Shown: positions 37,728 to 45,727 of the stretch, one piece after another
Layout of the letters: each line of letters begins with the position of its first letter
How positions within the stretch are numbered: the stretch's first letter is position 1
Source of the DNA: Comamonas aquatica NBRC 14918
Lineage (GTDB): Bacteria > Pseudomonadota > Gammaproteobacteria > Burkholderiales > Burkholderiaceae_C
DNA length: 64,000 nucleotides
NCBI RefSeq assembly: GCF_000739875.1
Contig: NZ_BBJR01000034.1
Coordinates: 87,967 to 151,966 of the forward strand
Direction: 5' to 3'
Made by a program: the position numbers and the translations under genes
The notes under the pieces: model-generated
Database searches by the model: none
The model's input: the letters and a program-made list of their open reading frames with translations, nothing else
Told to the model about the DNA's origin: nothing

Positions 37728-40511
37728 TCAGCCTCCCACCTCAAACACCCAGCAGCGCACCGACTTGCCCGCGTCATCGCTGGCACTGCTGGTCTTGATG
37801 GCGCTTTTGACCACCCGGGCGGCATCCACAAAGCGGCGCGTCTTGCTGGTGCGCAGCACCTTCTTCAGCTCGGCCAGGGGTGGCACCTGCTGGCGGCGCT
37901 CGCTGGCCATCTCCACAAACTCGTTTAGGTTCACCGCAATCAAGCCGTGGTCGCGGCTGTGGTTCAGCCGTGGTGCGTTGATAGGCCCGTGAGCGGTGGG
38001 CTTGGGAATGCTGTCCAGGTAGTCGAACGCCTCCCAGAACTCCTGCACCAAAGGATGGTCCGCGCTGATGGCCCGCTGGCGCTCCTGGGCCATGGCCACG
38101 ATCTGCGCCCGCACGGCCGCAAATTGTGCATCGCTCATGCGCATCAAGCGGCTCATGGCCATGACGGCCACCAGCAGCTGCGCATGGTTCTTGGCAATGC
38201 GCGGCTTGTGGATGCCGTCTTGCTCCAGCAGCCAGGCCGTAGCCTGGTCGGTCTCGGCCTTGAAGGTGGCCAGCACCTCGACCTCCAAGCGCAGGCAGGC
38301 CAACAAGAAGCCGCTGAGCTGCTCCATCTCATAGGTCTCCAATTTTTTGGCACTGGCGAAGCTTTCCGGCGTGTGGCCATGCGTGGTGAAGGTCATGTGG
38401 CAGATGCGCTCCATGATGGCCTGGCTGGCCTGCACCTGGTTGTTCTGGCTGATGACGATGCTGGCCCGAAACGGTGGCTCATAGGTCTCATTGCCCCCCG
38501 TGCGCACGCCGGTGGTGCGCACACTGCGGCCGTTGTAAGCGTCCTTGAGTTCGTCCCAGTCAAAGCTGCGCACATGGGCGCTGTTGCCAGTCTTGGTCTC
38601 GCGGTCGCTTTCGATCAGCACGATGGGCAGATTGCTGACCTGTGTGAAGGTCCGCATGCGGCCGGCAGCCGTCGATTTGCTGGGGTCAAACCCTTCGTAG
38701 TCACGCCCAAACAGCTTCCACAAAAACTGAATCAGCGTGGTCTTGCCGCTGCCTGGCTCACCCACGATTTCCAGGAACGGAAAGGACATTTGCTCGGCCC
38801 GAATCTGCTCTGCAAACAGGCTGGCAAACCAGTAGGCCAGGGCCACATAACCGGGTGCACCAAACGCTGCCCACAGGTGCTGTGGCCAGCTTTTGTCCTG
38901 CGCTTCGGCATCTTGGTTGACCTGCAGCACGATGGAGCGCTGCAGGCTCTTGATGCTGAGTTTGCCGACCTCGAAATAGTCCTCTTCGTTGGCCTGCAGC
39001 ACCTGACCATCGTGCACTGCATAGTCACCCAGAAGATAGGTTTTGTGCTGGGCGCTGTAGCCCACAAAGTCCACCGTCTGCACCACCTTGATGTTGTCCA
39101 ACTGGCGCAGCATCATGCGCTCCAACTGGGCACTGGAGCCGCTGTAAATGGCCCCTGGCGCCAGATGCAGCAATTGCTTTTTGAACTCGCTGGCAGACGT
39201 CAGATGGCCCGCTGTGAACGTGCCTTTGATGGGGTTGTTTTCGTGCGGCAAGGTGATGCTGAAGTAGTACCAAGCCTCCTGCGTGACCTCGTTGCGCTGG
39301 TAGTACAGCGCCCGGGGCAGGCAGTTGGCAATAGGCTGCAGCACTGCCGATTGCTCGATCGCCTTATCGCGCAGTGCGCGCTCTGACAGGTGCGGGTCTC
39401 CTTGCTCCTGGCCTTTCTCCAGATCGTCCTTGGCCTTGCTGTACGCCGCCAGGTCCAGCTTGAACCAGTACAGCCGGTGGCCATGGTCCAAATCGAACTC
39501 GGTGCGCCCAGTGTGGTGGTAGATCAGCAGTGCTTTGTCCATGGCCGTTTCGGCCACCAGCAAGGCACCTTGGTGCCGGTACTCCTGCAGATTCTTGTCA
39601 CCCAGCCGGTCACGCAAATGCAGGTCGTTCCAGTCCAGTTTGCTGCCATGCCTGGGCTGCGGAATCTGCGCGGCCGTGCATTGCCAGCCATCGGCTTGGG
39701 CCCTGCGCACATGCCGCAGCGTGTATTCACGCCCGGCCTTGTCGCTGTCCAGGGCAAACACCAGGCGCGGCGGTTTGACCTGCTGGCCCTCGTGCTGAAT
39801 CTGCGCCCGCACGGCCTGCAGCGCCTGCGCCGGGTAGTTGTTGCAGCTCATGAGCGCCACCGCTGCAATGCCGTGGTGGGCCAGTGCAATCGCATCAAAG
39901 ATGCCCTCCACCAGCCACAGTTCATCCGGTGGCTGGGGCGCATCAGGCTGCGCGGGGTTGGGGGCCGCAAAGCTCAAGCCTGGCATGCACCACCAGCGCC
40001 CGCCGTAGCTGCCGCCGTACTTGAAATTGGCCTTCTTCTTGCCAAAGCGTGCAGGCCGGTCGATCAGCCGTTCCCACCAGGTCTCAGCCACGGAAAACCG
40101 TACCGTGGCAGTCCCTGCACCGCGGCCACGGTCGGCGCGTTGGTCAAAGTATTGCTCTTGCGTGTACAGGCCACGGATCAGCGCCAGGTCAAAGCCCCGT
40201 GCCTGCTGCAGATACGCATCTGCGGCCGCATGCGGGTTGCGCTCGCCCTCGGGCTTGCGCTCTTCGGCGGTGCGTGCCCGGTCGCTCCAGCTTTCAAACA
40301 AGTCGCTGTACAAGTCCTTGGCGTGGGCCTCGTAGCCACAATGGTTCAAGCGCTCACAGCGCACCACCCAAGGCGATGCGGCAAACGTCCAAAGGCTCTT
40401 GCTGCCGCAGTTGGGGCAACGGCCTTTGCGCAGATGCTTGCCGTCTTGCGTGGGCTTGAAGTCGTAGTCCGTCTGCAGGCGCTGGGCGATTTCGTGCAAC
40501 AGGTCGGTCAT
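37728..40511 (-). CDS. Satellite primase-helicase (P4 alpha-like)
   Basis: 927-residue replication protein. Order of domains: primase-type zinc ribbon (C32, C35, C52, C58; RCPNCG), Toprim/primase core (WLVEGIFDAI with Glu202; FALDSDKAG with Asp255/Asp257), a middle region rich in Trp/Tyr, and an AAA/superfamily-3-like ATPase with Walker A EIVGEPGSGKTT (584-592) and Walker B-like PIVLIESDRE. Primase and helicase in one chain is the hallmark of P4 alpha and relatives; alpha also binds origin repeats, and a GGTTAC repeat cluster lies just downstream. Start at 40511 overlaps the upstream AlpA-like gene by 4 bases. Confidence 0.87.
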   Translation of the reverse strand: MTDLLHEIAQRLQTDYDFKPTQDGKHLRKGRCPNCGSKSLWTFAASPWVVRCERLNHCGYEAHAKDLYSDLFESWSDRARTAEERKPEGERNPHAAADAYLQQARGFDLALIRGLYTQEQYFDQRADRGRGAGTATVRFSVAETWWERLIDRPARFGKKKANFKYGGSYGGRWWCMPGLSFAAPNPAQPDAPQPPDELWLVEGIFDAIALAHHGIAAVALMSCNNYPAQALQAVRAQIQHEGQQVKPPRLVFALDSDKAGREYTLRHVRRAQADGWQCTAAQIPQPRHGSKLDWNDLHLRDRLGDKNLQEYRHQGALLVAETAMDKALLIYHHTGRTEFDLDHGHRLYWFKLDLAAYSKAKDDLEKGQEQGDPHLSERALRDKAIEQSAVLQPIANCLPRALYYQRNEVTQEAWYYFSITLPHENNPIKGTFTAGHLTSASEFKKQLLHLAPGAIYSGSSAQLERMMLRQLDNIKVVQTVDFVGYSAQHKTYLLGDYAVHDGQVLQANEEDYFEVGKLSIKSLQRSIVLQVNQDAEAQDKSWPQHLWAAFGAPGYVALAYWFASLFAEQIRAEQMSFPFLEIVGEPGSGKTTLIQFLWKLFGRDYEGFDPSKSTAAGRMRTFTQVSNLPIVLIESDRETKTGNSAHVRSFDWDELKDAYNGRSVRTTGVRTGGNETYEPPFRASIVISQNNQVQASQAIMERICHMTFTTHGHTPESFASAKKLETYEMEQLSGFLLACLRLEVEVLATFKAETDQATAWLLEQDGIHKPRIAKNHAQLLVAVMAMSRLMRMSDAQFAAVRAQIVAMAQERQRAISADHPLVQEFWEAFDYLDSIPKPTAHGPINAPRLNHSRDHGLIAVNLNEFVEMASERRQQVPPLAELKKVLRTSKTRRFVDAARVVKSAIKTSSASDDAGKSVRCWVFEVGG

Positions 40512-40738
40512 TGCGCCCCCCTTCTCAACCAGGCCATCACATCCACCGTGCGCCAATAGCGCGTGCGGCGCGAAACGTTGATAAATGGCTTCGGAAAATC
40601 CAGCCGCTTGGTAATGCGGTCCGTCACATGCTCACGGCTTAAACCCAGCAACGCGGCAATGTCGGCAGTACTCATGCGGGGGGCACTGCTGGCCAGTGGG
40701 CTGGCGGTATGTGGCTGTGCTTGATCGTGCATGCTCAT
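40508..40738 (-). CDS. Single-module AlpA-like DNA-binding protein
   Basis: 76 residues with one winged-helix module (about 22-72): MSTADIAALLGLSREHVTDR, then KRLDFPKPFINVSRRTRYW and VDVMAWL. The module is closely related in sequence to the three modules of the gene immediately upstream, as if one repeat had been split off. Overlaps both neighbours by 4 bases (ATGA), so its dosage should follow theirs. AlpA-type proteins act as excisionase or int activators; here the place directly before the primase-helicase suggests a role in replication or its control. Confidence 0.78.
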   Translation of the reverse strand: MSMHDQAQPHTASPLASSAPRMSTADIAALLGLSREHVTDRITKRLDFPKPFINVSRRTRYWRTVDVMAWLRRGAQ

Positions 40739-41418
40739 ACCCCCTCCACTACGTGCGACCGGGCCAGGGGCGCCGCAAACTCAGCGGCCATCCCCTTGTC
40801 CTTGCACCATGCCTGCACGTCGCTGGCACGCCACCAGCGCATGCGCCGGCTGGCATACAAAAACGGCGGCGGAAAGTCCGGCCGCATGAGCAAGCTTTGG
40901 GACAAATGCTTGCGCGTGCATCCCAGCCATTGGGCCAGGCCATCGGCATCCAAAATGCCATGGCCTATGGCTTCATCACGGCTGGCATCCAAAGCACCCT
41001 GCGGGTTCAGCCACGCCAGCACATCGCGGTACAGCCAACTGCGCATGCGGTTGCTGACGTTGATGCAGGGGGGCGGAAAGTCCACCCGCTTGGTCACGTT
41101 GTCGGCTGCATGCTGACGTGTACAGCCCAGTAGGGCTGCAATCCCGGCCGTGTTCAGTCGCGGGGCATCCAAGTCTGCCAAGCTCATGGCCCGTCCACCT
41201 GGCCGGTGCAGCCACTGCAGCACATCGCTGGAACGCCAGTAACGCACCGTGCAGCTGATGTGAATGACAGGACGCGGAAAGCCAGGCTGCGGGGCAAGCC
41301 GATGCACTACGTGGTGGCGTGCACAGCCCAGCAAAGCAGCCAACCCGGCCACATCCAGGCAAGGCACACCCGTGGCCATCACAACAGAGGGATGCATGGT
41401 GGTAGTGCGGCTGCTCAT
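40735..41418 (-). CDS. Triple-module AlpA-like DNA-binding protein
   Basis: 227 residues made of three tandem 50-residue winged-helix modules: 21-70 (LDVAGLAALLGCARHHVVHR ... VLQWL), 88-137 (LNTAGIAALLGCTRQHAADN ... VLAWL), 156-205 (LDADGLAQWLGCTRKHLSQS ... VQAWC), with a 67-68 residue period. Each has the helix-turn-helix xLLGCxRxH, the wing FPxPxIxxSxxxRxW and the closing DVxxWL. P4 AlpA has one such module. The start at 41418 overlaps the upstream stop by 4 bases. A protein reading three adjacent half-sites is predicted; its target is unknown. Confidence 0.8.
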   Translation of the reverse strand: MSSRTTTMHPSVVMATGVPCLDVAGLAALLGCARHHVVHRLAPQPGFPRPVIHISCTVRYWRSSDVLQWLHRPGGRAMSLADLDAPRLNTAGIAALLGCTRQHAADNVTKRVDFPPPCINVSNRMRSWLYRDVLAWLNPQGALDASRDEAIGHGILDADGLAQWLGCTRKHLSQSLLMRPDFPPPFLYASRRMRWWRASDVQAWCKDKGMAAEFAAPLARSHVVEGV

Positions 41419-41810
41419 ACGGCACCGCCTTTCGCAGCGTTTGCGCACAGCGCTTGCTGCTGCGCTGCAATGCAGGCACTGAGCTGGGCTGTGCGACTGG
41501 CCATCACCTCTCCCACCATGTGCATCAACGTAGCCAGGTGCGGCGCGGCCACTGCGTTGTTGTTGCCTGCGCATTCCACAAGTTGCGCCAATGCAAACAG
41601 GGCCTGGTGGCTGCTGTGCAGCTCATGCGCTTGGTCGCCCAGCTCCAACAAAAACTCGCGGCTGTTTTCAGTGTTGGCAATGGCTGCTGGTGCTTGCATT
41701 TCAGGTGCTCCGGACGTCAGGTTTGATGGGCAAATCAAAGACAGGTGGGACTGCGTTGGGCATGCAGCGGCCTGCACTGCCGTGTGGGCAGTGTTGTGTG
41801 GGGTCGTCAT
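41415..41810 (-). CDS. Hypothetical satellite protein, 131 residues
   Basis: Not recognised. The first 50 residues look disordered (Ala/Thr/Pro-rich); residues about 50-125 are helical (NSREFLLELGDQAHELHSSH, LMHMVGEVMASRTAQLSACI) and could form a small helical bundle. Cysteines and histidines are scattered without a motif. Overlaps the triple AlpA gene by 4 bases and follows the 68-residue gene by 3 bases, so it belongs to the same operon. Confidence 0.6.
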   Translation of the reverse strand: MTTPHNTAHTAVQAAACPTQSHLSLICPSNLTSGAPEMQAPAAIANTENSREFLLELGDQAHELHSSHQALFALAQLVECAGNNNAVAAPHLATLMHMVGEVMASRTAQLSACIAAQQQALCANAAKGGAV

Positions 41811-41813
41811 GGT

Positions 41814-42020
41814 TTAGCCCTCCGTCAGTTGATTGACGGATGCCAGGGCAAGCACCAGCTTGCGACGGGCGGCGGCGAAGTTGCCGCGCTCGATGTAGCT
41901 GCTGGCCATGTTGGCCGCGTTGAAGGCGGCCAGCACAGTGCTGATTTGGGTGGTGGCAAGGGTGCCCGTGGTGGGCGAAGATGCAGCGGCGCAGTTGGCC
42001 TGCTTAGTGATGGCGGACAT
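41814..42020 (-). CDS. Small hypothetical satellite protein, 68 residues
   Basis: Not recognised. The start at 42020 is chosen because AGGA lies nine bases upstream. The C-terminal half (AAFNAANMASSYIERGNFAAARRKLVLALA) reads as two helices resembling a TPR-like hairpin. The same frame stays open upstream to 42233 with a Trp/Arg-rich sequence, so a longer form is possible. Confidence 0.55.
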   Translation of the reverse strand: MSAITKQANCAAASSPTTGTLATTQISTVLAAFNAANMASSYIERGNFAAARRKLVLALASVNQLTEG

Positions 42021-42320
42021 GGTCTTGGTTCCTACTGGATTCAAGGGAACCACCGTTTGCGTTCTTACGCGCAGCGGGTGGAGCATGGTGGTTAAGAACA
42101 CGTCAGTAGCCGTGCGGACGTCCTTACGGATAGCCCCCACCATGCCCCGTAACCATCGGGCAAATGCATACAAATGCACCTGCCGCCAGAATTTGGGCAT
42201 GACAAAACCCCGCGTGTCGTTGGGGGGTCGCAAACGCTACTAACAAGGTGTTCTTACGCACCGGGCCTCTCGGCTTGGGGTCAATGTAGCACGGAACCAT
42301 GCGCAGTGTGAAGACGTATG
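42021..42320 (-). ncRNA. Structured leader region, candidate P4-type regulatory RNA
   Basis: 300 bases with no convincing gene but several complementary segments: GCATGGTGG (42083-42091) with CCACCATGC (42137-42145); TAAGAACAC (42093-42101) with GTGTTCTTA (42249-42257); and three copies of G-T-n-C-T-T-A-C-G near 42061, 42120 and 42251. In P4 the replication operon is silenced by a short RNA from its leader that pairs with complementary leader segments; this region has the same place, ahead of the replication operon. The RNA itself is a guess. Confidence 0.35.
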
Positions 42321-42728
42321 TCATGGCCGCACAGCCTGTTCTGGTGACTGTGCAAACAGCGCCTGGGTGATGGCATCTGGCGCAGGCAGTGCTTGCGGAG
42401 CCCTCTTTTGCACGCGGTCTGTCGGCCGTCCTGGCTCTGCTGGCAGTGCATCTGGTGATGCCACCGTGGCTTTGCGCCAGGCACTGGTCAAGGTGGGATG
42501 CTCCAACGCTTGCCGACGCGCAGCTTCACTCATGGGCAAGTAGACCATCGGGTCAGGCTTGGCCGAAAGTGACAAGGTGCAGTACGCCTCCAGCCACGCC
42601 ATGAAGGTGTGGCCACATTCCGGGTCTTGGCACTGGAACGTCAATTTGCGCAGCAGCTGGTTCACGGTTTCGCTGGTGCGAATAACGGTTTTGGCTTGGC
42701 AGTGGGGGCACAGAAATTTCATAGCCAT
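42321..42728 (-). CDS. Ogr/Delta-like zinc-finger activator
   Basis: 135 residues (133 if the second ATG, 42722, which has the better-placed AGGGGG, is used). The N-terminal zinc finger FLCPHCQAKTVIRTSE ... TFQCQDPECGHTFMAW has the C-x2-C and C-x5-C spacing of P2 Ogr and P4 Delta, late-gene activators that let satellites switch on their own and the helper's late promoters. The C-terminal half (about 70-135) is Pro/Ala-rich and unlike Ogr. Six bases downstream of alpA. Confidence 0.78.
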   Translation of the reverse strand: MAMKFLCPHCQAKTVIRTSETVNQLLRKLTFQCQDPECGHTFMAWLEAYCTLSLSAKPDPMVYLPMSEAARRQALEHPTLTSAWRKATVASPDALPAEPGRPTDRVQKRAPQALPAPDAITQALFAQSPEQAVRP

Positions 42729-42734
42729 GCCCCC

Positions 42735-42983
42735 TTACATGCTCACACGGGGCAAGGATGCAATCCATGCGCTCACTTCGGACGCCTTCCAGGCCACGCA
42801 CTTGCCATGCAGGCGCACAGGCTGGGGAAATCCGGCCTCATTGATCTTGGCGTAGACCGTGCTGCGGGCCAGTCCAGTGACGTGGCACACATCACGAATG
42901 CGCAGCAGACGCTCTGCCGGAAACACGGTTTGGGGCTGCGGCATGGCCGCCGACGACATGGAGTTTTGTGCTGTGGTGTTCAT
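42735..42983 (-). CDS. alpA: AlpA-type transcriptional regulator / excisionase
   Basis: 82 residues from the ATG at 42983 (GGAAA four bases upstream). Canonical AlpA helix-turn-helix: ERLLRIRDVCHVTGLARSTV, YAKINEAGFPQPVRL, VAWKASEVSAWIASLP. In P4 AlpA activates int and is needed for excision. This is the standard, single-module AlpA of the element; the multi-module proteins downstream are additional. An inverted repeat that could be its operator lies upstream. Confidence 0.88.
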   Translation of the reverse strand: MNTTAQNSMSSAAMPQPQTVFPAERLLRIRDVCHVTGLARSTVYAKINEAGFPQPVRLHGKCVAWKASEVSAWIASLPRVSM

Positions 42984-43026
42984 GTTTCCATGGTCGTCTG
43001 TGGACGCACATGGACAAAGCAGATTG

Positions 43027-43051
43027 GCATGTAGCAATCACAGCTACATGC
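43027..43051. promoter_or_regulatory. Inverted repeat upstream of alpA, operator candidate
   Basis: GCATGTAGC and GCTACATGC, a perfect 9-base inverted repeat with 7-base spacer, 44 bases before the alpA start. Size and position suit a repressor or autoregulation site. Confidence 0.5.
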
Positions 43052-43121
43052 TCCAGTTGAGAAACCGCTGGCATTTGCGCATTCAACGGCACGCCCGAAC
43101 TGCAGCCACGGAGCGCAGACG

Positions 43122-43149
43122 AAAAAAAGCCCACCGTGATACAGCGGGC
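43122..43149 (-). terminator. Terminator of the toxin-antitoxin operon
   Basis: On the minus strand GCCCGCTGT-ATC-ACGGTGGGC (9 pairs, two wobbles) is followed by seven T, just after the toxin stop. Confidence 0.8.
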
Positions 43150-43157
43150 CTGAGAGG

Positions 43158-43574
43158 TCAGATTTGTTTGAATCGGCCTGAAATGGCCCAAGGCACTTCC
43201 AGGGCCACGCGCTCAGTCTCTAAGGCTTGCTCCACGATGCGTGGCCACCAATGCACCAACTGTGCTGACATAGCCCAGTACGGCTGACTGGACCAAGATT
43301 TTTGAAGCACGAATACAGACAGGCCATGCTGCCGCTGCACCTCCCGCTCTGCCCCGTTTTGCTTGCGGAAACCGTCTTTAGAAATGATGGCCCAGCGAGT
43401 ACCGCGTTCACTACCAAGCGCCTCCATCCACTCCAGATCAGGCGTATTGGCCGCGAACTTTCTAGTTAGATGAATAACCTGTCCAACCTGAGCAGACGTG
43501 AATCGTGGTGCAGTGAGCGCAGCAACAGCAACCGCCAATGCTGGCGGCATGTTGTTATCAAACAGAAAGTTCAA
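43158..43574 (-). CDS. DUF5615-type PIN-like toxin
   Basis: 138 residues beginning MNFLFDNNMPPALA, the Asp-containing first strand of PIN-like DUF5615 nucleases, then LGSERGTRWAIISKDGFRKQ with the central acidic-strand motif (SKDxxF). These are VapC-like RNases silenced by DUF433 partners. Its ATG overlaps the antitoxin stop by 4 bases. A long C-terminal part (about 95-138) is not typical of the shortest family members. Expected role is element maintenance or abortive infection; the activity is inferred from family. Confidence 0.75.
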   Translation of the reverse strand: MNFLFDNNMPPALAVAVAALTAPRFTSAQVGQVIHLTRKFAANTPDLEWMEALGSERGTRWAIISKDGFRKQNGAEREVQRQHGLSVFVLQKSWSSQPYWAMSAQLVHWWPRIVEQALETERVALEVPWAISGRFKQI

Positions 43575-44302
43575 TGGACAGGCCGCTTGAGGCTTTCCTC
43601 AAAGCGGATTGCAGCCTCTACGTGCTTGCGCGGCGCATCGTAAAGCCTGGCAGTAAAAGCCAGCGCTGGTGAGTCAGCACCTTCTGCCAGGTAAGACTGG
43701 TACAGAACCTTCGTGGGAGTGCCTGTTGCCTCAATGATGGGGGCGCCAAACTGCCGCGCTGGATCAATCACCACAGGAGATTTTTTACTCCCCAAGGGAT
43801 ACCAGCGACTGGCCTGCCGCTCTTGGGCATCGTAAACAATGCCGTCGTAAAGCGATGGTTTGATGATTTCTTTGAACACGGCTTGGCGACTCTTGAGATC
43901 AACCAGCGAATTCTCTTGGGCCTCCTCATGCAGCGCCTCACCATAAATCGTGCGCCCATCAGTTTTGAACCTGGGCGAGGACATAGGGTGCGTCACTCCG
44001 TACAGCTCAGCTGCTGTACTCAAGCAGTGGCGAATGACCTTCAAAGACACGCCATGCTTGATGAATTCGCGGATAAAACGCAGCTCAATCAAGTCACGGA
44101 AGCCAATCACGTCTTCATCAAACCCACCATGCGCCAATTCATGCTCCCACAGAGGCGGCATATCTACGCGCGACGCGGCATCGCCAGGCGTCTTGCGGTA
44201 GTGATAACCCAAGAGCCAGCGACGAATATCCTTGCCAGGCACGCAGATCAGCCGCGATGCCTCAGGAATGGAGTAGATGCCGGTCCCGCTGTAGTTGTAC
44301 AT
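43571..44302 (-). CDS. DUF433-type antitoxin with MerR-like N-terminus
   Basis: 243 residues. N-terminal MerR-like helix-turn-helix (YSIPEASRLICVPGKDIRRW), middle helical part (FRDLIELRFIREFIKHGVSL), and C-terminal DUF433 segment (SPVVIDPARQFGAPIIEATG, then YLAEGADSPALAF). DUF433 proteins act as VapB-like antitoxins for DUF5615 toxins. It is unusually long for an antitoxin, and the upstream position with 4-base overlap is the classical TA order. Probably autoregulates. Confidence 0.78.
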   Translation of the reverse strand: MYNYSGTGIYSIPEASRLICVPGKDIRRWLLGYHYRKTPGDAASRVDMPPLWEHELAHGGFDEDVIGFRDLIELRFIREFIKHGVSLKVIRHCLSTAAELYGVTHPMSSPRFKTDGRTIYGEALHEEAQENSLVDLKSRQAVFKEIIKPSLYDGIVYDAQERQASRWYPLGSKKSPVVIDPARQFGAPIIEATGTPTKVLYQSYLAEGADSPALAFTARLYDAPRKHVEAAIRFEESLKRPVH

Positions 44303-44364
44303 GGTGTTGAGAGTGTACTAAACCCGTCCGAAGCAGGCCAAAGGCGGCATATCCCCACCTTCGC

Positions 44365-45618
44365 CTAAGCGGCGTGTTCCCCTCGCAAAACATCCAGATA
44401 GTCGGCCCACTGCTGCATCATCCGCACGCGCTCTTCCATGAATTCGGTACGGTTGTATGCGCGGCCCAAGCTGTCGCGCACGGAGTGCGCCAGCTGCGCT
44501 TCCACCACCGCTTCCGCAATCCCCAAGCGCTCCACGATCATGGTTCGGGCTGAAGCTCTGAAGCCGTGGCCAGTCACCTCATCCGCAGCAAAACCCAACG
44601 TGCGCAACGCTGCGTTGATGGCCGCATCGCTCATTGGCCGCTGCGCACTACGCTCCCCCCGAAACACATACGGGCTGTGCTCGGTCAAAGGCTTCAACTC
44701 CTTGAAGATGGCCACGGCCTGGGCAGGCAACGGCACGATGTGCGGCTTGCCGTAAATCTTGCCCACCTTTTCACGCTTCATGCGGGCAGCGGGCACCGTC
44801 CATGTGGCGGCTGGTAAATCCAGCTCATCCCACTGTGCCTGTCGCAGCTCTCCGGGGCGTAGCAGCATCAGAGGCATCAACCGCAGTGCAGCGCACACCA
44901 CCGGCGTCCCTCGATAGCTGTCAATCGCGCGCAGCAGCTCGCCAAAGCGCTTGGGGTCCGTGATGGCTGCAAAGTGCTGCACCATGGGTTTGCGCAGCGC
45001 GTCCTTCAAGTCACGCGCTGGATTGCTCTCGATGCGCCCAGTGGCCACCACAAACCGGAAGACCTGGCCACAGGTCTCCAACACACGGTGCGCGGTCTCA
45101 ATCACCCCCCGGCTTTCAGCACGCCGCAGCACATCCAGCACCATGGGGGGTGTAATTTGCTGCACAGGCAGTTTGCCCAGCCATGGGAATACATCAGCCT
45201 CCAGGCGGCGAAGAATCTTGTTCGCATAGCTTGGTGCCCACTCATCTTTGCGGGTGTCAAACCATTCCAGCGCCACAGATTCAAAACTGCCCTGCGCAGG
45301 TAGCCCCTGGGCTTCGCGCTGTGCTTGCTCTTCCTGATGCTCTGCCTCTTGCTTGGCAGTCTTGCGCGCATGGCTGGGGTCTACGCCCTGAGCAATCAGC
45401 GCACGGGCCTCTTCTGTTTTCTCCCGGGCCACCTTTAGCGAGGTTTCCGGATAGGTACCGAGCGAAATTCGCTTTTCAACGCCAGCAATCCGGTACTTCA
45501 GCCGCCACCACCGCCCGCCAGCGGGTGACAGCTCCAGATACAGGCCCTTGCCATCGGAAAGTTTGCGGGCTTTTGGGCCAGGCATGGCCTTGCGAATTGC
45601 GGTGTCTGTCAGAGGCAT
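44365..45618 (-). CDS. int: Tyrosine recombinase integrase (P4 family)
   Basis: 417 residues from the ATG at 45618; the frame opens slightly earlier at a TTG (45627). N-terminal arm-binding domain DUF4102 (LTDTAIRKAMPGPKARKLSD, GLYLELSPAGGRWWRLKYRI), core-binding helices (about 105-200), catalytic domain with Arg in LMLLRPGELR, HGFRAS for His-x-x-Arg, and AHSVRDSLGRAYNRTEF for His and Tyr. All catalytic residues appear intact. It lies next to the tRNA-Phe 3' end and reads away from it. An arm-type repeat overlaps its start codon. Confidence 0.94.
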   Translation of the reverse strand: MPLTDTAIRKAMPGPKARKLSDGKGLYLELSPAGGRWWRLKYRIAGVEKRISLGTYPETSLKVAREKTEEARALIAQGVDPSHARKTAKQEAEHQEEQAQREAQGLPAQGSFESVALEWFDTRKDEWAPSYANKILRRLEADVFPWLGKLPVQQITPPMVLDVLRRAESRGVIETAHRVLETCGQVFRFVVATGRIESNPARDLKDALRKPMVQHFAAITDPKRFGELLRAIDSYRGTPVVCAALRLMPLMLLRPGELRQAQWDELDLPAATWTVPAARMKREKVGKIYGKPHIVPLPAQAVAIFKELKPLTEHSPYVFRGERSAQRPMSDAAINAALRTLGFAADEVTGHGFRASARTMIVERLGIAEAVVEAQLAHSVRDSLGRAYNRTEFMEERVRMMQQWADYLDVLRGEHAA

Positions 45619-45679
45619 TGGGGGCAACTTTTCCTATCTGTTGCCCCTAATTTAGCAGTTGCCCCCAAAGTTGCCCCCA
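45618..45679. repeat. Integrase arm-type repeats, integrase end
   Basis: One inverted unit TTGGGGGCAACT (45618-45629) overlapping the int start codon, a degenerate TTGCCCC (45641-45647), and two tandem units AGTTGCCCCCAAAGTTGCCC (45657-45679) identical to the distal end. Integrase binding here would also block its own translation start region, suggesting autoregulation. Confidence 0.65.
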
Positions 45680-45727
45680 CAAGTGCTTGGCTTGAGGCGG
45701 ACGACTATGGACAGTACGGACGACAAA

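Noticed and set aside
42124..42324. 66-codon frame in the leader region as a gene
   Set aside because: No ribosome site and overlaps structured complementary segments; kept as part of the regulatory region instead.
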